The notes beneath the pieces are model-generated. The model saw only the letters and a program-made list of their open reading frames with translations. It was not told the origin of the DNA and did no database searches. A stretch of 64,000 nt of DNA from an uncultured Clostridia bacterium. GTDB taxonomy: Bacteria; Bacillota; Clostridia; TANB77; CAG-508. Below are positions 25,253 through 34,940 of this stretch, in pieces. A program made the translations under genes and the position numbers. Position 1 is the stretch's first letter, and the number at the start of each line of letters is the position of its first letter. The stretch spans positions 10,985 to 74,984 of the forward strand of contig CAKOWZ010000009.1 in assembly GCA_934129745.1 (NCBI GenBank), given 5' to 3'.

Positions 25253-26257
25253 TTAAATCTCAATACTAATTGCATGAGCAATTCCAGGAATTGTCTCACC
25301 TTGTTGAGTACTTGTAGAATTCATTAATGCACCAGTTGCAATCATTAGAATTCTTTTTATTTTTTTATCTTTTAATTGTTTATAAAAATATCCAGAAAAA
25401 ACTGTACCTAAACAAGCACAACCAGAACCACCTGAATGAGTATCTTGTTTTTCTTTATCAAACATTAAAACACCACAATCATTATAATTTGATTTAATAT
25501 TATATCCTTTTGTTTCAGCAAGTTCTATTAAAATATCTTTTCCAATATGACCTAAATCACCAGTAATAATTGCATCATAATAACTAGGTTTTCTTCCTGT
25601 ATCTCTAAAATGTGTTACAAGAGTTGATAAAGCCGCAGGTGCCATTGCTGCACCCATATTATTAGCATCTTTTATACCCATATCAACAATTTTTCCTGGA
25701 GTGATATGTGTTATAAAAGGTCCTTCACCATTACCAGATAAAATTACAGCACCAGAACCAGTAACAGTCCATTGAGATGTAGGTGGACGTTGATTTCCAA
25801 GTTCTAATGGAAATCTAAATTGTTTTTCAGCACTACAAAAATGACTTGATGTAGCACATAAAACATTTTTTGCTGCACCTGAGCTAACAAAAACACTTCC
25901 TAAACACATACTTTCAGCAAATGTTGAACATGCACCAAATACTCCAAAAAATGGAATATTTAGTTCTCTTAATCCAAAACTAGATGAAATACATTGATTT
26001 AATAAATCTCCAGCAAAACAATAATCTATATCGGAAACTGGGATATTAGATTTAGAAATAAGTGTAGAAACAGTTTGTTTTACAAATTTACTTTCAGCTT
26101 TTTCCCAGCTTTTTTCACCCCAAAACTCATCTTCAATACACTGATCAAAATATTTTGCAAGAGGTCCTTGAGATTCTTTTGGACCAACAATACAAGCAGT
26201 TTCTAAAATGGTAGGTGGATTTTCAAATTTTATAGTTTGTTCACCAATATGTTCCAA
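25253..26257 (-). CDS. spoVAD: Stage V sporulation protein AD
   Basis: TTG at 26257 is the likely start: AAGGAGG lies about 7 nt upstream and LEHIGEQTIKFENPP matches the family N-terminus; an ATG 25 codons further up precedes the site. The 334-residue protein has a thiolase-like fold (FGVFGACSTFAESM; SGGSGCACLGTVFSG). SpoVAD binds dipicolinic acid and, with SpoVAC and SpoVAE, loads it into the forespore. Here spoVAE follows, but spoVAC, normally upstream, is missing. The genes are expected to use sigma G; I could not identify such a promoter confidently. Confidence 0.93.
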   Translation of the reverse strand: MEHIGEQTIKFENPPTILETACIVGPKESQGPLAKYFDQCIEDEFWGEKSWEKAESKFVKQTVSTLISKSNIPVSDIDYCFAGDLLNQCISSSFGLRELNIPFFGVFGACSTFAESMCLGSVFVSSGAAKNVLCATSSHFCSAEKQFRFPLELGNQRPPTSQWTVTGSGAVILSGNGEGPFITHITPGKIVDMGIKDANNMGAAMAPAALSTLVTHFRDTGRKPSYYDAIITGDLGHIGKDILIELAETKGYNIKSNYNDCGVLMFDKEKQDTHSGGSGCACLGTVFSGYFYKQLKDKKIKRILMIATGALMNSTSTQQGETIPGIAHAISIEI

Positions 26258-26372
26258 AATAATTCCTCCTTTTATAAAATATTCTAGTAATAGTTTAACC
26301 AAATTAATCATAGATATACATTGAAATAACACATGATTTGTGATATAAAAATATCAGGAGGTAATGTGAAAA

Positions 26373-26609
26373 ATGCGTTTAGATAAATTTTTAAAAATTT
26401 CAAGAGTAATTAAAAGAAGAACTGTTGCAAATGAAGCAGCTGATAATGGAAGAGTTTCAGTAAATGGAAAAGTGGCAAAACCAAGCTATGATGTTAAAAC
26501 CGGAGATATTGTTGAAATTAAATTTGGTGATAAAATTTCAAAATTCGAAATTTTAGAAATACCAAAAGTTCAAGGAAAAGATATTGGAGAGATAATTAAA
26601 TTATTATAG
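26373..26609 (+). CDS. rqcP: RqcP/YabO-type S4 RNA-binding protein
   Basis: 78 residues, nearly all an S4 domain: MRLDKFLKISRVIKRRTVANEAA then GRVSVNGKVAKPSYDVKTGD and VEIKFGDK. The start follows CAGGAGGT. In Bacillota this small S4 protein (RqcP, formerly YabO) assists RqcH in adding alanine tails to peptides on stalled 50S subunits. Hsp15-like heat-shock proteins are the alternative, but length and sequence fit RqcP better. It is divergent from spoVAD and 24 bp before the FAD protein gene. Confidence 0.88.
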   Translation: MRLDKFLKISRVIKRRTVANEAADNGRVSVNGKVAKPSYDVKTGDIVEIKFGDKISKFEILEIPKVQGKDIGEIIKLL

Positions 26610-26633
26610 TAAACAATTAAAGGAGGGCGAAGT

Positions 26634-28100
26634 ATGGATTCAAATAAAAAATATGATGTTATTGTAATTGGAATGGGACCAAGTTCAATTTTTTGTGCTT
26701 ATGAATTAATTCAGTTAGGAAAAGCAAAAAATGTTTTGCTAATTGAACAAGGTAAAAGAGTTGAAAATAGAGTGTGTCCTATTGAAAAAACAGGAAAATG
26801 TACTAAATGTAAACCTTTTTGTAATATAACTAGTGGTTTTTCTGGTGCAGGTGCATTTTCTGATGGAAAATTATCTTTATATAATTCTGAAGATGATGAT
26901 ATTTATGTTGGTGGGAATTTACATAAATATATTGGAGTTGATGAAACAAAAAAATTAATTGACTATTCTGATGATATTTATTTGAAATTTGGTGCTGATC
27001 CAAAATTAGAAGGAACTGAATATAAAGAAGAAGTTTCTAAAATAAGAAAAAAATCTTTAAAACAAGGTATAAATTTAATTGATATTCCAATTAGACATTT
27101 AGGAACAGAAAAAGCTCATGAATTATATGGAAAACTGGAAAAATATTTAGAAGAAAATAATATTAATATGATGTTTGAAACACAAGTAGTTGATTTAATT
27201 ATTGAAGAAAATGTTGTAAAAGGTGTTATAACAAAATCATCAAATGATAAAAGAACTTTAAAAATAGATAAAAAACAAAATATAGATATATTAGATGGAT
27301 TAGATAAATTTTATTCAGATAAAGTGGTAATTGCAGTAGGCAGAAAAGGTGCAAATTGGCTTTCAGATATGTGTGAAAAACATAATATTGAATCAAGAGC
27401 AGGTGTAGTAGATATAGGGATTAGATATGAATTACCAGATTCTGTAATGAAAGATATTAATAAATATATGTATGAAGGAAAATTTATAGGTTATCCATAT
27501 CCTTTTAAAGATAAAGTAAGAACTTTTTGCCAAAATCCTAGTGGATTTGTCGCATCTGAAGTATATGATAATAATTTAACATTAGTAAATGGTCATTCAT
27601 ATAAAGATAAAAAAAGTGAAAATACAAATTTAGCAATTTTAGTATCACATAATTTTACATATCCATTTAATAAACCAATTGAATATGGACGTAATGTTGC
27701 TAAAAATCTAAATGAGTTAGGTCAAGGAAATGTTGTAGTTCAACGTTTAGGGGATATTAATAGAGGGAAAAGAACTTGGCAAAATGAATTAGATAATAAT
27801 ACAGTTGTTCCAACTTTAAAATCAGCAGTTCCAGGAGATATAACATTTGCAATTGGATATAGGACAATGACAGATATTTTACAGTTTATCAAAGAAATGG
27901 ATAAAATTATTGAGGGATTTGCACATCCAGATAATTTATTGTATGGACCAGAGATTAAGTTTTATAGTAATAAAGTTAGTATTAATGAAAAATTTGAAAC
28001 AAGTGTAAAAGGTTTGTATTCTATTGGTGATGGTGGAGGAATGACAAGAGGATTAATGATGGCTTCTGCATCTGGAATACAAATGGCAAGAAATCTATAA
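26634..28100 (+). CDS. FAD-dependent oxidoreductase (COG2509-type)
   Basis: Codes for 488 residues behind AAAGGAGGGCG. It has an N-terminal dinucleotide-binding site VIVIGMGPSSIFCAYEL (about 10-26), then a cysteine cluster CPIEKTGKCTKCKPFC (about 49-64) followed by TSGFSGAGAFSDGKLSLY, and a C-terminal FAD segment GLYSIGDGGGMTRGLMMASASG (about 458-480). This matches the widespread uncharacterised family annotated as NAD(FAD)-utilizing dehydrogenases. The four-cysteine cluster suggests a metal or Fe-S site. The reaction is unknown. Confidence 0.85.
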   Translation: MDSNKKYDVIVIGMGPSSIFCAYELIQLGKAKNVLLIEQGKRVENRVCPIEKTGKCTKCKPFCNITSGFSGAGAFSDGKLSLYNSEDDDIYVGGNLHKYIGVDETKKLIDYSDDIYLKFGADPKLEGTEYKEEVSKIRKKSLKQGINLIDIPIRHLGTEKAHELYGKLEKYLEENNINMMFETQVVDLIIEENVVKGVITKSSNDKRTLKIDKKQNIDILDGLDKFYSDKVVIAVGRKGANWLSDMCEKHNIESRAGVVDIGIRYELPDSVMKDINKYMYEGKFIGYPYPFKDKVRTFCQNPSGFVASEVYDNNLTLVNGHSYKDKKSENTNLAILVSHNFTYPFNKPIEYGRNVAKNLNELGQGNVVVQRLGDINRGKRTWQNELDNNTVVPTLKSAVPGDITFAIGYRTMTDILQFIKEMDKIIEGFAHPDNLLYGPEIKFYSNKVSINEKFETSVKGLYSIGDGGGMTRGLMMASASGIQMARNL

Positions 28101-28107
28101 TAAATGT

Positions 28108-28140
28108 GCACATTACATCAATAAATTTGAAGTAATGTGC
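28108..28140. terminator. Hairpin between convergent genes
   Basis: GCACATTACATC (28108-28119) pairs with GAAGTAATGTGC (28129-28140) with one mismatch. The T-tract is weak on both strands. Confidence 0.5.
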
Positions 28141-28151
28141 ATAACAACTTT

Positions 28152-28517
28152 TCATAAAAGAATTGTTATGGTATGTTTTTCAACACGTAAAGCAGGGATA
28201 TTTTTTTCATTAAAAAAATCCAGAAGTGTGTTAAGAACATACTCATGTTGTGAGGAGATGCAAATATGCTTTTGATTAACCTGACCAGAGAAAGCGGTTT
28301 TTGCTCTTTCTGGAAGATGGCAGGAAGTAAGAGGAATCTCAAGATTACACTCGCCCTTGAAAGGGATAATTCCATTTGCTTGGAAAAAATTATCCAAGAA
28401 GTTGTTTGTCACTGAATCTGTTTGAAATTCAAATGACATAGGTGAAATCTTAGTATAAGTTGCTCTATGTATACTTCCTACAAAAATGCTAGGGTGGGAC
28501 TTATGAAAAACGCCCAT
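28152..28517 (-). CDS. Hypothetical protein, probably acquired, with its own regulated promoter
   Basis: 121 residues behind TTGGGAGGT. No recognised family and no membrane segment; five cysteines and seven histidines counted by eye, including CNLEIPLTSCHLPERAK and KHICISSQHEY, could bind metal. One 60-base line is 40% GC, well above neighbouring genes, and the codons are less AT-biased, suggesting transfer. A TTGACA-17-TATACT promoter with two palindromes lies directly upstream, so expression is probably controlled by a repressor encoded elsewhere. It faces the FAD gene tail to tail. Confidence 0.65.
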   Translation of the reverse strand: MGVFHKSHPSIFVGSIHRATYTKISPMSFEFQTDSVTNNFLDNFFQANGIIPFKGECNLEIPLTSCHLPERAKTAFSGQVNQKHICISSQHEYVLNTLLDFFNEKNIPALRVEKHTITILL

Positions 28518-28542
28518 TTAATATACCTCCCAAATATAAAAT

Positions 28543-28594
28543 TAGTTTAACTAAAACTGTTATTAAGTATAACAGTGAAACATTATTTTGTCAA
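28543..28594 (-). promoter_or_regulatory. Promoter with two palindromic operators
   Basis: Minus strand: TTGACA (28594-28589), 17-nt spacer, TATACT (28571-28566). CTGTTAT-N5-ATAACAG (28557-28575) covers the -10 box and the perfect palindrome TAGTTTAACTA (28543-28553) lies just downstream. The layout suggests tight repression. Confidence 0.65.
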
Positions 28595-28680
28595 TAAATA
28601 AATGTATAATAAAAAATAAAACAACCTTAAATAATACTAATAATTTAATTAATATAAATATTTTGTGAAATAAAAAAATA

Positions 28681-28757
28681 TGTTTATAATAGATATGTTA
28701 CATTAAATTTATAATAAGTGTTTAAAATGGATATATTACAGTAAATTTAAAAATACT
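28681..28757 (+). repeat. Two imperfect ~38-bp tandem repeats upstream of dnaE
   Basis: TGTTTATAATAGATAT... (28681-28718) recurs as TGTTTAAAATGGATAT... (28719-28757), with a third partial copy from 28758. They lie in the 339-bp gap 28518-28856, which otherwise holds only the two promoters. Confidence 0.5.
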
Positions 28758-28785
28758 TGTTAAAACATAAAAAATATTATATAAT
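28757..28785 (+). promoter_or_regulatory. Promoter of dnaE
   Basis: TTGTTA (28757-28762), 17-nt spacer, TATAAT (28780-28785), about 70 bp before the start codon. Confidence 0.65.
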
Positions 28786-28856
28786 ACTCAAAAAATGGTT
28801 TATAGGCATACCACATATAATAAAAGCTTAAATATAAAAATGAAGGAAGTAGAAAA

Positions 28857-31800
28857 ATGTCAAATTTTGTGCATTTACATGTCCACAGTGAATTTAGTTT
28901 ACTAGATGGAGCTAATAGAATAAAAGATTTACCAGTAAGAGCAAAAGAACTTGGAATGGACGCAATTGCTATAACAGACCATGGTGTAATGTTTGGTGCA
29001 ATTGATTTTTACAAAGCTTGTAAAGCAAATGGTGTGAAACCTATTATAGGTTGTGAAGTATATGTGGCACCACGTACAAGATTTGATAAAGAACCTAATA
29101 TAGACAATAAATATAATCATTTAATATTACTTGCTAAAAATAATGAAGGATATAAAAATCTATCAAAATTAGTATCATTAGGATTTACAGATGGATATTA
29201 TTATAAACCACGTGTTGATAAAGAATTATTAGAAAAATATCATGAAGGATTAATTTGTTGTAGTGCTTGTTTGGCTGGAGAAGTGCCACAAGCAATTATT
29301 AGACAAGGGCTAGAAAAGGCAGAAGAAGCGGCTTTATGGTATAAAAATTTATTTGGTGAAGATTATTATTTAGAAATTCAAGCAAATAGTTTAAAAGAAC
29401 AAATAATAGTAAATCAGAAAATGATTCAATTATCAAAAAAGTTAGGAATTAAGCTTGTTGCAACAAATGATGCACATTATTTAACAAAAGAAGATTATTA
29501 TAATCATGAAGTTTTACTATGTATTCAAACAGGTAAAAGAATGACAGATGATGATAGAATGTCATTTGAAACAAATGATTTTTATCTAAAATCTCCAGAA
29601 GAAATGGCTGAATATTTTAAAAATATTCCAGAAGCATTAGAAAATACTGTTGAAGTTGCAAATAAATGTAATGTCGAATTTGAATTTGGACATACTATTT
29701 TACCAAATTATGATGTTCCTGAAGAATTTGAAACACATTATGATTATTTAAAAAAATTATGTGATGATGGACTGATTTTCAAATATGGAGAAAATGGGAT
29801 AACTGAAGAAATAGCTAAAAGAGCAGAATATGAATTATCAGTAATTAAAAAAATGGGATATGTAGATTATTTCTTAATTGTGTGGGATTACATAAATTAT
29901 GCACGTTCACAAGGGATTCCAGTAGGACCAGGACGTGGGTCTGGAGCAGGCTCAATTGTTGCTTATGCAATTGGAATAACTGACATTGATCCAATAAAAT
30001 ATAGTTTAATTTTTGAAAGATTTTTAAATCCTGAAAGAATTAGTATGCCTGATTTTGATGTTGATTTTTGTTATGAAAGAAGACAAGAAGTTATAGATTA
30101 TGTTGAAAGAAAATATGGAAATGACCATGTTTCACAGATTATAACATTTGGAACAATGTCAGCAAGAATGGTAATTCGTGATGTTGCAAGAGCTTTAGAT
30201 GTATCATATGCAGAAGCTGATAAATTAGCAAAAATGATACCAAATGAATTACATATTACAATAAAAAAAGCTTTAGAACAAAATAGAGAATTAAGAGAAA
30301 TGTATGAAAATGACGAAAACATTCATAAATTGCTAGAAATTGCAATGGGGCTAGAAGGTATGCCAAGACAAGCATCAACACATGCATGTGGAATAGTTAT
30401 TACAAAAGAACCTGTAGATTCATATGTTCCTTTATATGTAAGAGATGGATTGATTTCAACACAATATATTATGACAACACTAGAAGAATTGCGGATTATT
30501 AAAAATGGACTTTTTAGGACTTAGAACTTTGACTGTAATACAAGATACAGTAGATTTGGTAAAACAAAATAGAGGAATAGATGTTGAATTTGATAGAGAT
30601 ATGAATGATCCAAAAGTATATAAATTATGGCAAACAGGTGACAGTATGGGAATATTCCAATTTGAAAGTCAAGGAATGACAAATTTCATGAAAGAATTAA
30701 AACCAGACTGTTTAGAAGACATAATTGCTGGTGTTTCATTATATCGTCCAGGGCCAATGGATCAAATACCAAGATATATTGCAAATAAACAAGATCCAGA
30801 ACATGCTGTATATACACATCCATCTTTAAAACCAATATTAGAAGTAACCTATGGTTGTATGGTTTATCAAGAACAAGTTATGCAAATAGTTAGAGATTTA
30901 GCAGGATATTCATTAGGTAGAGCTGATTTGGTTCGTCGTGCAATGGGAAAGAAAAAATTAGATGTAATGGCAAAAGAAAGAGAATATTTTATTCATGGAC
31001 AAGTTGATGATAATGGAAATGTAGTAATTCCAGGATGTGTAAGAAATGGAATTGACGAAAAATCAGCTAATACAATTTTTGATGAAATGGCAGAATTTGC
31101 AAAATATGCATTTAATAAATCACATGCTGCTGCATATGCTGTTGTATCATATAGAACAGCATATTTGAAAGCATATTATAAAGAAGAATTTATGGCTGCA
31201 ACATTAAATAGTTTTTTAGGAAATTTAGATAAAGTTCCATTATATATTGAAGAATGTCGTAAAATGGGAATTGAAATATTAAAACCTGATATAAATAAAA
31301 GTTTTACGAAATTTACAGTTGATAATGGAAAAATTAGATTTGGTTTAGGAAGTATAAAAAATGTTGGAAATAATGCTGTTGATTTTATAGTACAAAATCG
31401 TACTGAACATGGTGAATTTAAAGACTTTGGAGATTTTTGCGAAAGAATGCAACAAGGGTCTGTTAATAAAAAATGTATTGAAAGTTTAATAAAAGCAGGA
31501 TGTTTTGATGAATTTGAACAAACAAGAAGTACATTAATGGCATCATTTGAAGAAATTGTTGATAGTATTTCAGATTCAAGTAAAAAAAGTTTAAATGGAC
31601 AAGTTTCTATGTTTGATTTAGCTTTTGGAAATAACGAAAATTCTGAGGAAAATGATGTGTCAAAACAACTAGAAAATATAAAATACAAATATACAAATTT
31701 AGAAGAATATTCTGAAAAAGAGTTATTATCAATGGAAAAAGAAATGCTTGGATTATATATTTCAGGACATCCTCTTGAAAAACTGAGAAATGTTATTGAA

Positions 31801-32379
31801 GAACAAACTAATATTAATACTCTGAAAATGAAGCAAATTAATGAATCAGAAGAAAATTCAGAAACCGAAATCCAAGAAAAACCACAATATAGAGATGGAC
31901 AAATCGTAAAAATTGTTGGAATTGTAAATAGTGTTAAAAAGAAATATACAAAAACTAATAAAATTATGGCATTTGTCACAATTGAAGATTTATATGGACA
32001 ATGTGAATTAATTGTTTTTGAAAATTGTTATCAAATGAGTTCAGATATATTATTAGATGAAAATGTTGTTTTAGTTGAAGGAAGATTAAGCATTAGAGAA
32101 GATGAAGATGTTAAGATTGTAGCTAATAAAATTACTGAATTTAATGGACAAAAAGCTGGTAATAAGGGAAATATTCTTACAATAGATATTACAAATTTAT
32201 CTGATGAGAAAAAAGACAGATTAAGAGGAATTATTAAATTTTTTGCAGGTGATAGAAATAATTGTAGAATTGATATAAAAAATGGAGAAAGACTGGATTC
32301 TGCTGGTGGTATTTTAATGAATGATGACATTTTTAAAGAATTTGTTGAAATTGTTGGAAGTGAAAATTTGAGTATTTAA
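28857..32379 (+). pseudogene. dnaE: DNA polymerase III alpha subunit DnaE, interrupted by one extra base
   Basis: The first frame (from 28857) gives the PHP domain (HLHVHSEFSLLDGANRI, AITDHGVMFGAIDFY) and the palm with catalytic PDFDVDF (about 398-404), then ends at a stop after LEELRIIKNGLFRT. The second frame continues with MDFLGLRTLTVIQDT to a C-terminal OB domain (GQIVKIVGIVNSVKKKYTK, CELIVFENC). Removing C30492 restores LEELGLLKMDFLGLRT and a 1173-residue DnaE. The break falls five codons before the third catalytic Asp (codon at 30508), so neither piece could polymerise. Because DnaE is essential, a sequencing error is the best explanation. Confidence 0.93.
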
Positions 32380-32484
32380 ATATTAAAAATTGGTGAATTA
32401 TAAAAGTAAAATTATATTTTATTTTTATAATTTACTTTATAAAAAAATTTGGTAAATAAATTTTGAAAAATATAGCAAAATCAA

Positions 32485-32513
32485 TTGACACTGATACCAA
32501 ATTATGATAAAAT
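32485..32513 (+). promoter_or_regulatory. Promoter of rplU
   Basis: Perfect TTGACA (32485-32490), 17-nt spacer, TAAAAT (32508-32513). Confidence 0.75.
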
Positions 32514-32519
32514 ATAAAC

Positions 32520-32641
32520 CTGTAAGCCGCCTGGGTCGGGTTTGAAATGTTAGTGTTTAATAATAATGATTAAATTTATAAACAATAACTACCTAGTATT
32601 TTATGCTTAGCGAGTATACATATAAAGGGAGGTGTACTTAA
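32520..32641 (+). promoter_or_regulatory. Ribosomal protein L21 leader
   Basis: The 120-nt leader starts with a GC-rich piece (GTAAGCCGCCTGGGTCGGG) and ends GCGAGTATACATATAAAGGGAGGTG. That resembles the Bacillota L21 leader RNA, which regulates rplU-rpmA. Assignment is by position and remembered sequence features. Confidence 0.55.
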
Positions 32642-32956
32642 ATGTACGCAATAATTGAAAGTTGTGGAAAACAATACAAAGTTTCAGAAGGAGATGTAGT
32701 ATTCTTCGAAAAATTAGATACTGATGAAGGTAAAAAAGTTAAATTTGACAAAGTTGTTTTAGTATCTAATGATGATAAAGTAGAAGTTGGAGCTCCTTAT
32801 GTTAAAGGTGTTAAAGTTGAAGGTAAAGTAGTTGCACATGGTAAAGCTAAAAAAATATTAGTTTACAAATATAAAGCAAAGAAAAACTACAGAAGAACAC
32901 AAGGACATAGACAACCATATACAAAAGTTGAAATTACAAAAATTACAGTTGCTTAA
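32642..32956 (+). CDS. rplU: 50S ribosomal protein L21
   Basis: 104 residues starting MYAIIESCGKQYKVSEGDVV, with the conserved C-terminus KAKKNYRRTQGHRQPYTKVEI. Normal bL21 length, behind GGGAGGTG. It binds 23S rRNA next to L20. In most Bacillota the prp protease gene sits between rplU and rpmA; here there is only a 209-bp AT-rich gap. Confidence 0.97.
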   Translation: MYAIIESCGKQYKVSEGDVVFFEKLDTDEGKKVKFDKVVLVSNDDKVEVGAPYVKGVKVEGKVVAHGKAKKILVYKYKAKKNYRRTQGHRQPYTKVEITKITVA

Positions 32957-33165
32957 TTTATATTTAATTTAGTTTAAAATTTAAATAAAAAATTGTAAAA
33001 AAATTTCAATAATATGATTGATATGAAATAAAAATTTTGTATGAAATTATAAAATAAAAATAGAGAAAACTATAAAAAATCAAATATTTATTTAAAAAAT
33101 ATAATTTTTATGTAATTTAAATAAGAGAATTTATAAAATCCAAAAACTGAAAGGAGGGAAAAAAC

Positions 33166-33435
33166 ATGGCTCATAAAAAAGGTCAAGGTAGTGTTAAGAA
33201 CGGTAGAGACAGTGAGTCTAAACGTCTTGGTTTAAAAAGAGCTGATGGACAAATAGTTCCAGCAGGAAATATCCTAGTAAGACAAAGAGGAACAAAAATT
33301 CATCCAGGAACAAATGTAGGAATCGGTAGTGATGATACATTATATGCAAAAATAACTGGTAGAGTTAAATTTGAAAGATTAGGAAAAGACAAGAAAAAAG
33401 TTAGTGTTTATCCAGTAGAGGAAACAAATAACTAA
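33166..33435 (+). CDS. rpmA: 50S ribosomal protein L27 without N-terminal extension
   Basis: 89 residues, MAHKKGQGSVKNGRDSESKRLG, then QRGTKIHPGTNVGIGSDDTLYAK. Strong site AAGGAGGG. An in-frame TGA at 33148-33150 lies directly upstream, so the protein cannot carry the extra N-terminal peptide (ending around FASKK) that Bacillota L27 usually has and that Prp removes. The N-terminus therefore matches the proteobacterial, ready-made form, which reaches into the peptidyl transferase centre. Confidence 0.97.
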   Translation: MAHKKGQGSVKNGRDSESKRLGLKRADGQIVPAGNILVRQRGTKIHPGTNVGIGSDDTLYAKITGRVKFERLGKDKKKVSVYPVEETNN

Positions 33436-33458
33436 TTTATAATTAATTTGATAAAAAG

Positions 33459-33515
33459 AAGATTGAAAAAACAAAACTATTGAAAAAATAGTTAAAGATT
33501 TTTCAATCTTTTTTT
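33459..33515 (+). terminator. Terminator after rpmA
   Basis: AAGATTGAAAAA (33459-33470) pairs with TTTTTCAATCTT (33499-33510), then TTTTT; the loop contains a second small stem. Confidence 0.8.
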
Positions 33516-33658
33516 AGCAGTTACAAATTTTAAATTTTCTTATCTGTGTTTGAAATAAATAGAAATAAGCGATTTTGGTTCACTTTTAAATGGTACAAAT
33601 ATTAGTATTGCAAAATATTTTTTACCCCAAATTTTAGAATTGAATTTCTAAAATATAC

Positions 33659-33687
33659 TTGCAATCAAGCTTAAAATAAGGTATAAT
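33659..33687 (+). promoter_or_regulatory. Promoter of trpS
   Basis: TTGCAA (33659-33664), 17-nt spacer, TATAAT (33682-33687). The 33516-33815 leader shows no T-box consensus (no GGGTGG-type antiterminator bulge) and no gene; a small hairpin ATTTTAGAA/TTCTAAAAT lies at about 33630-33654. Confidence 0.6.
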
Positions 33688-33815
33688 TTTACATAAGTAT
33701 TCTCAAAAAGAGAGGAATGAAAACATATGAAATATAAAATAAATAATGTGGTAGGAAAACGATGGCAAATATAGCTTTTTAATAATATAAATACTAAAAG
33801 AAAGAAGGAAAAATT

Positions 33816-34808
33816 ATGGAAAAGAAAGTTATATTAAGTGGAATACAAGCCACAGGAGATTTACATTTAGGAAATTATATAGGAGCATTAAAAAGATTTG
33901 TAAAAATGCAAGAAGAATACAATTGTTATTATATGGTAGCTAATTTGCATGCATTAACAGTTAGAAGAGAACCAGAAGAATTAAAACAAAATATATATAA
34001 AATATTAGCAACATATATTGCAGCTGGATTAGATCCAGATAAAAGTACAATATTTTTACAATCACAAGTTCATGAACATGCAGAATTAGGTTGGGTTTTA
34101 GATTGTTATACATATATGGGAGAATTATCAAGAATGACTCAATATAAAGATAAATCAGCAAAACATGCAGATAATATAAATGCTGGATTATTTACTTATC
34201 CAAGTTTAATGGCAGGAGATATTTTATTATATCAAACTGACTTAGTACCAACAGGAGAAGATCAAAAACAACATGTTGAATTAACAAGAAATATTGCTGA
34301 AAGATTTAATAATTTATATGGAGAAACATTTAAAATTCCAGAACCTTTTATCGAAAAAACTGGAGCAAGAATTATGGGACTACAAGATCCAACTAGTAAA
34401 ATGAGTAAAAGTAGTACACTTGCAAATGATACAATACTATTAATAGACACTCCAGAAGTAATCATGAAAAAAATCAAAAAAGCTGTAACAGATTCAGAAG
34501 GTATTGTAAAATTTGATGAAAAAAATAAGCCAGGAATAAGTAATTTAATGGAAATATATGGAACTATAACTAATAAAACTATGGATGAAGTAGAAAAAGA
34601 ATTTGAAGGAGAAAATTATGGTTCATTTAAGGTAGCAGTTGCAAATGCTATTATTAAAGAATTAGAACCATTCCAAAATAAATATAATGACCTTATGAAA
34701 AATCCTAAAAAATTAGAAGAAATATATCATAAAGGTGCAGAAAAAGCAGCCAAAATAGCAAGTAAAACAATGAATGATGTTTATGACAAAATTGGAGTTT
34801 TAAGATAA
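33816..34808 (+). CDS. trpS: Tryptophanyl-tRNA synthetase
   Basis: 330 residues, class I synthetase. The HIGH-type motif is at TGDLHLGNYIGAL (about 13-25) and the KMSKS loop at DPTSKMSKSS (about 189-198). GDILLYQTDLVPTGEDQKQHVELTRNIAERFN is the usual tryptophanyl-adenylate pocket region. The enzyme charges tRNA-Trp. It lies between rpmA and obgE, which are adjacent in many relatives, and has its own promoter. Confidence 0.96.
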   Translation: MEKKVILSGIQATGDLHLGNYIGALKRFVKMQEEYNCYYMVANLHALTVRREPEELKQNIYKILATYIAAGLDPDKSTIFLQSQVHEHAELGWVLDCYTYMGELSRMTQYKDKSAKHADNINAGLFTYPSLMAGDILLYQTDLVPTGEDQKQHVELTRNIAERFNNLYGETFKIPEPFIEKTGARIMGLQDPTSKMSKSSTLANDTILLIDTPEVIMKKIKKAVTDSEGIVKFDEKNKPGISNLMEIYGTITNKTMDEVEKEFEGENYGSFKVAVANAIIKELEPFQNKYNDLMKNPKKLEEIYHKGAEKAAKIASKTMNDVYDKIGVLR

Positions 34809-34940
34809 TAAAGTTTAGTAAAGTAGTCAATAAAGTTGATAATTTACAAATGATTGATATGAAAGTGATTAAGCTCTTTAAAATAATTGCCTATTTTGTC
34901 ATCAAATTAAATTAAAAATATAAGAAAGGGTTGAAAAGTA

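Noticed and set aside
31176..31979. Long minus-strand ORF inside dnaE (267 codons)
   Set aside because: Shadow frame of a strongly conserved gene; serine/phenylalanine-rich composition typical of antisense reading of AT-rich genes.
33516..33815. T-box riboswitch before trpS
   Set aside because: No conserved T-box antiterminator sequence, specifier stem or terminator could be seen in the leader.
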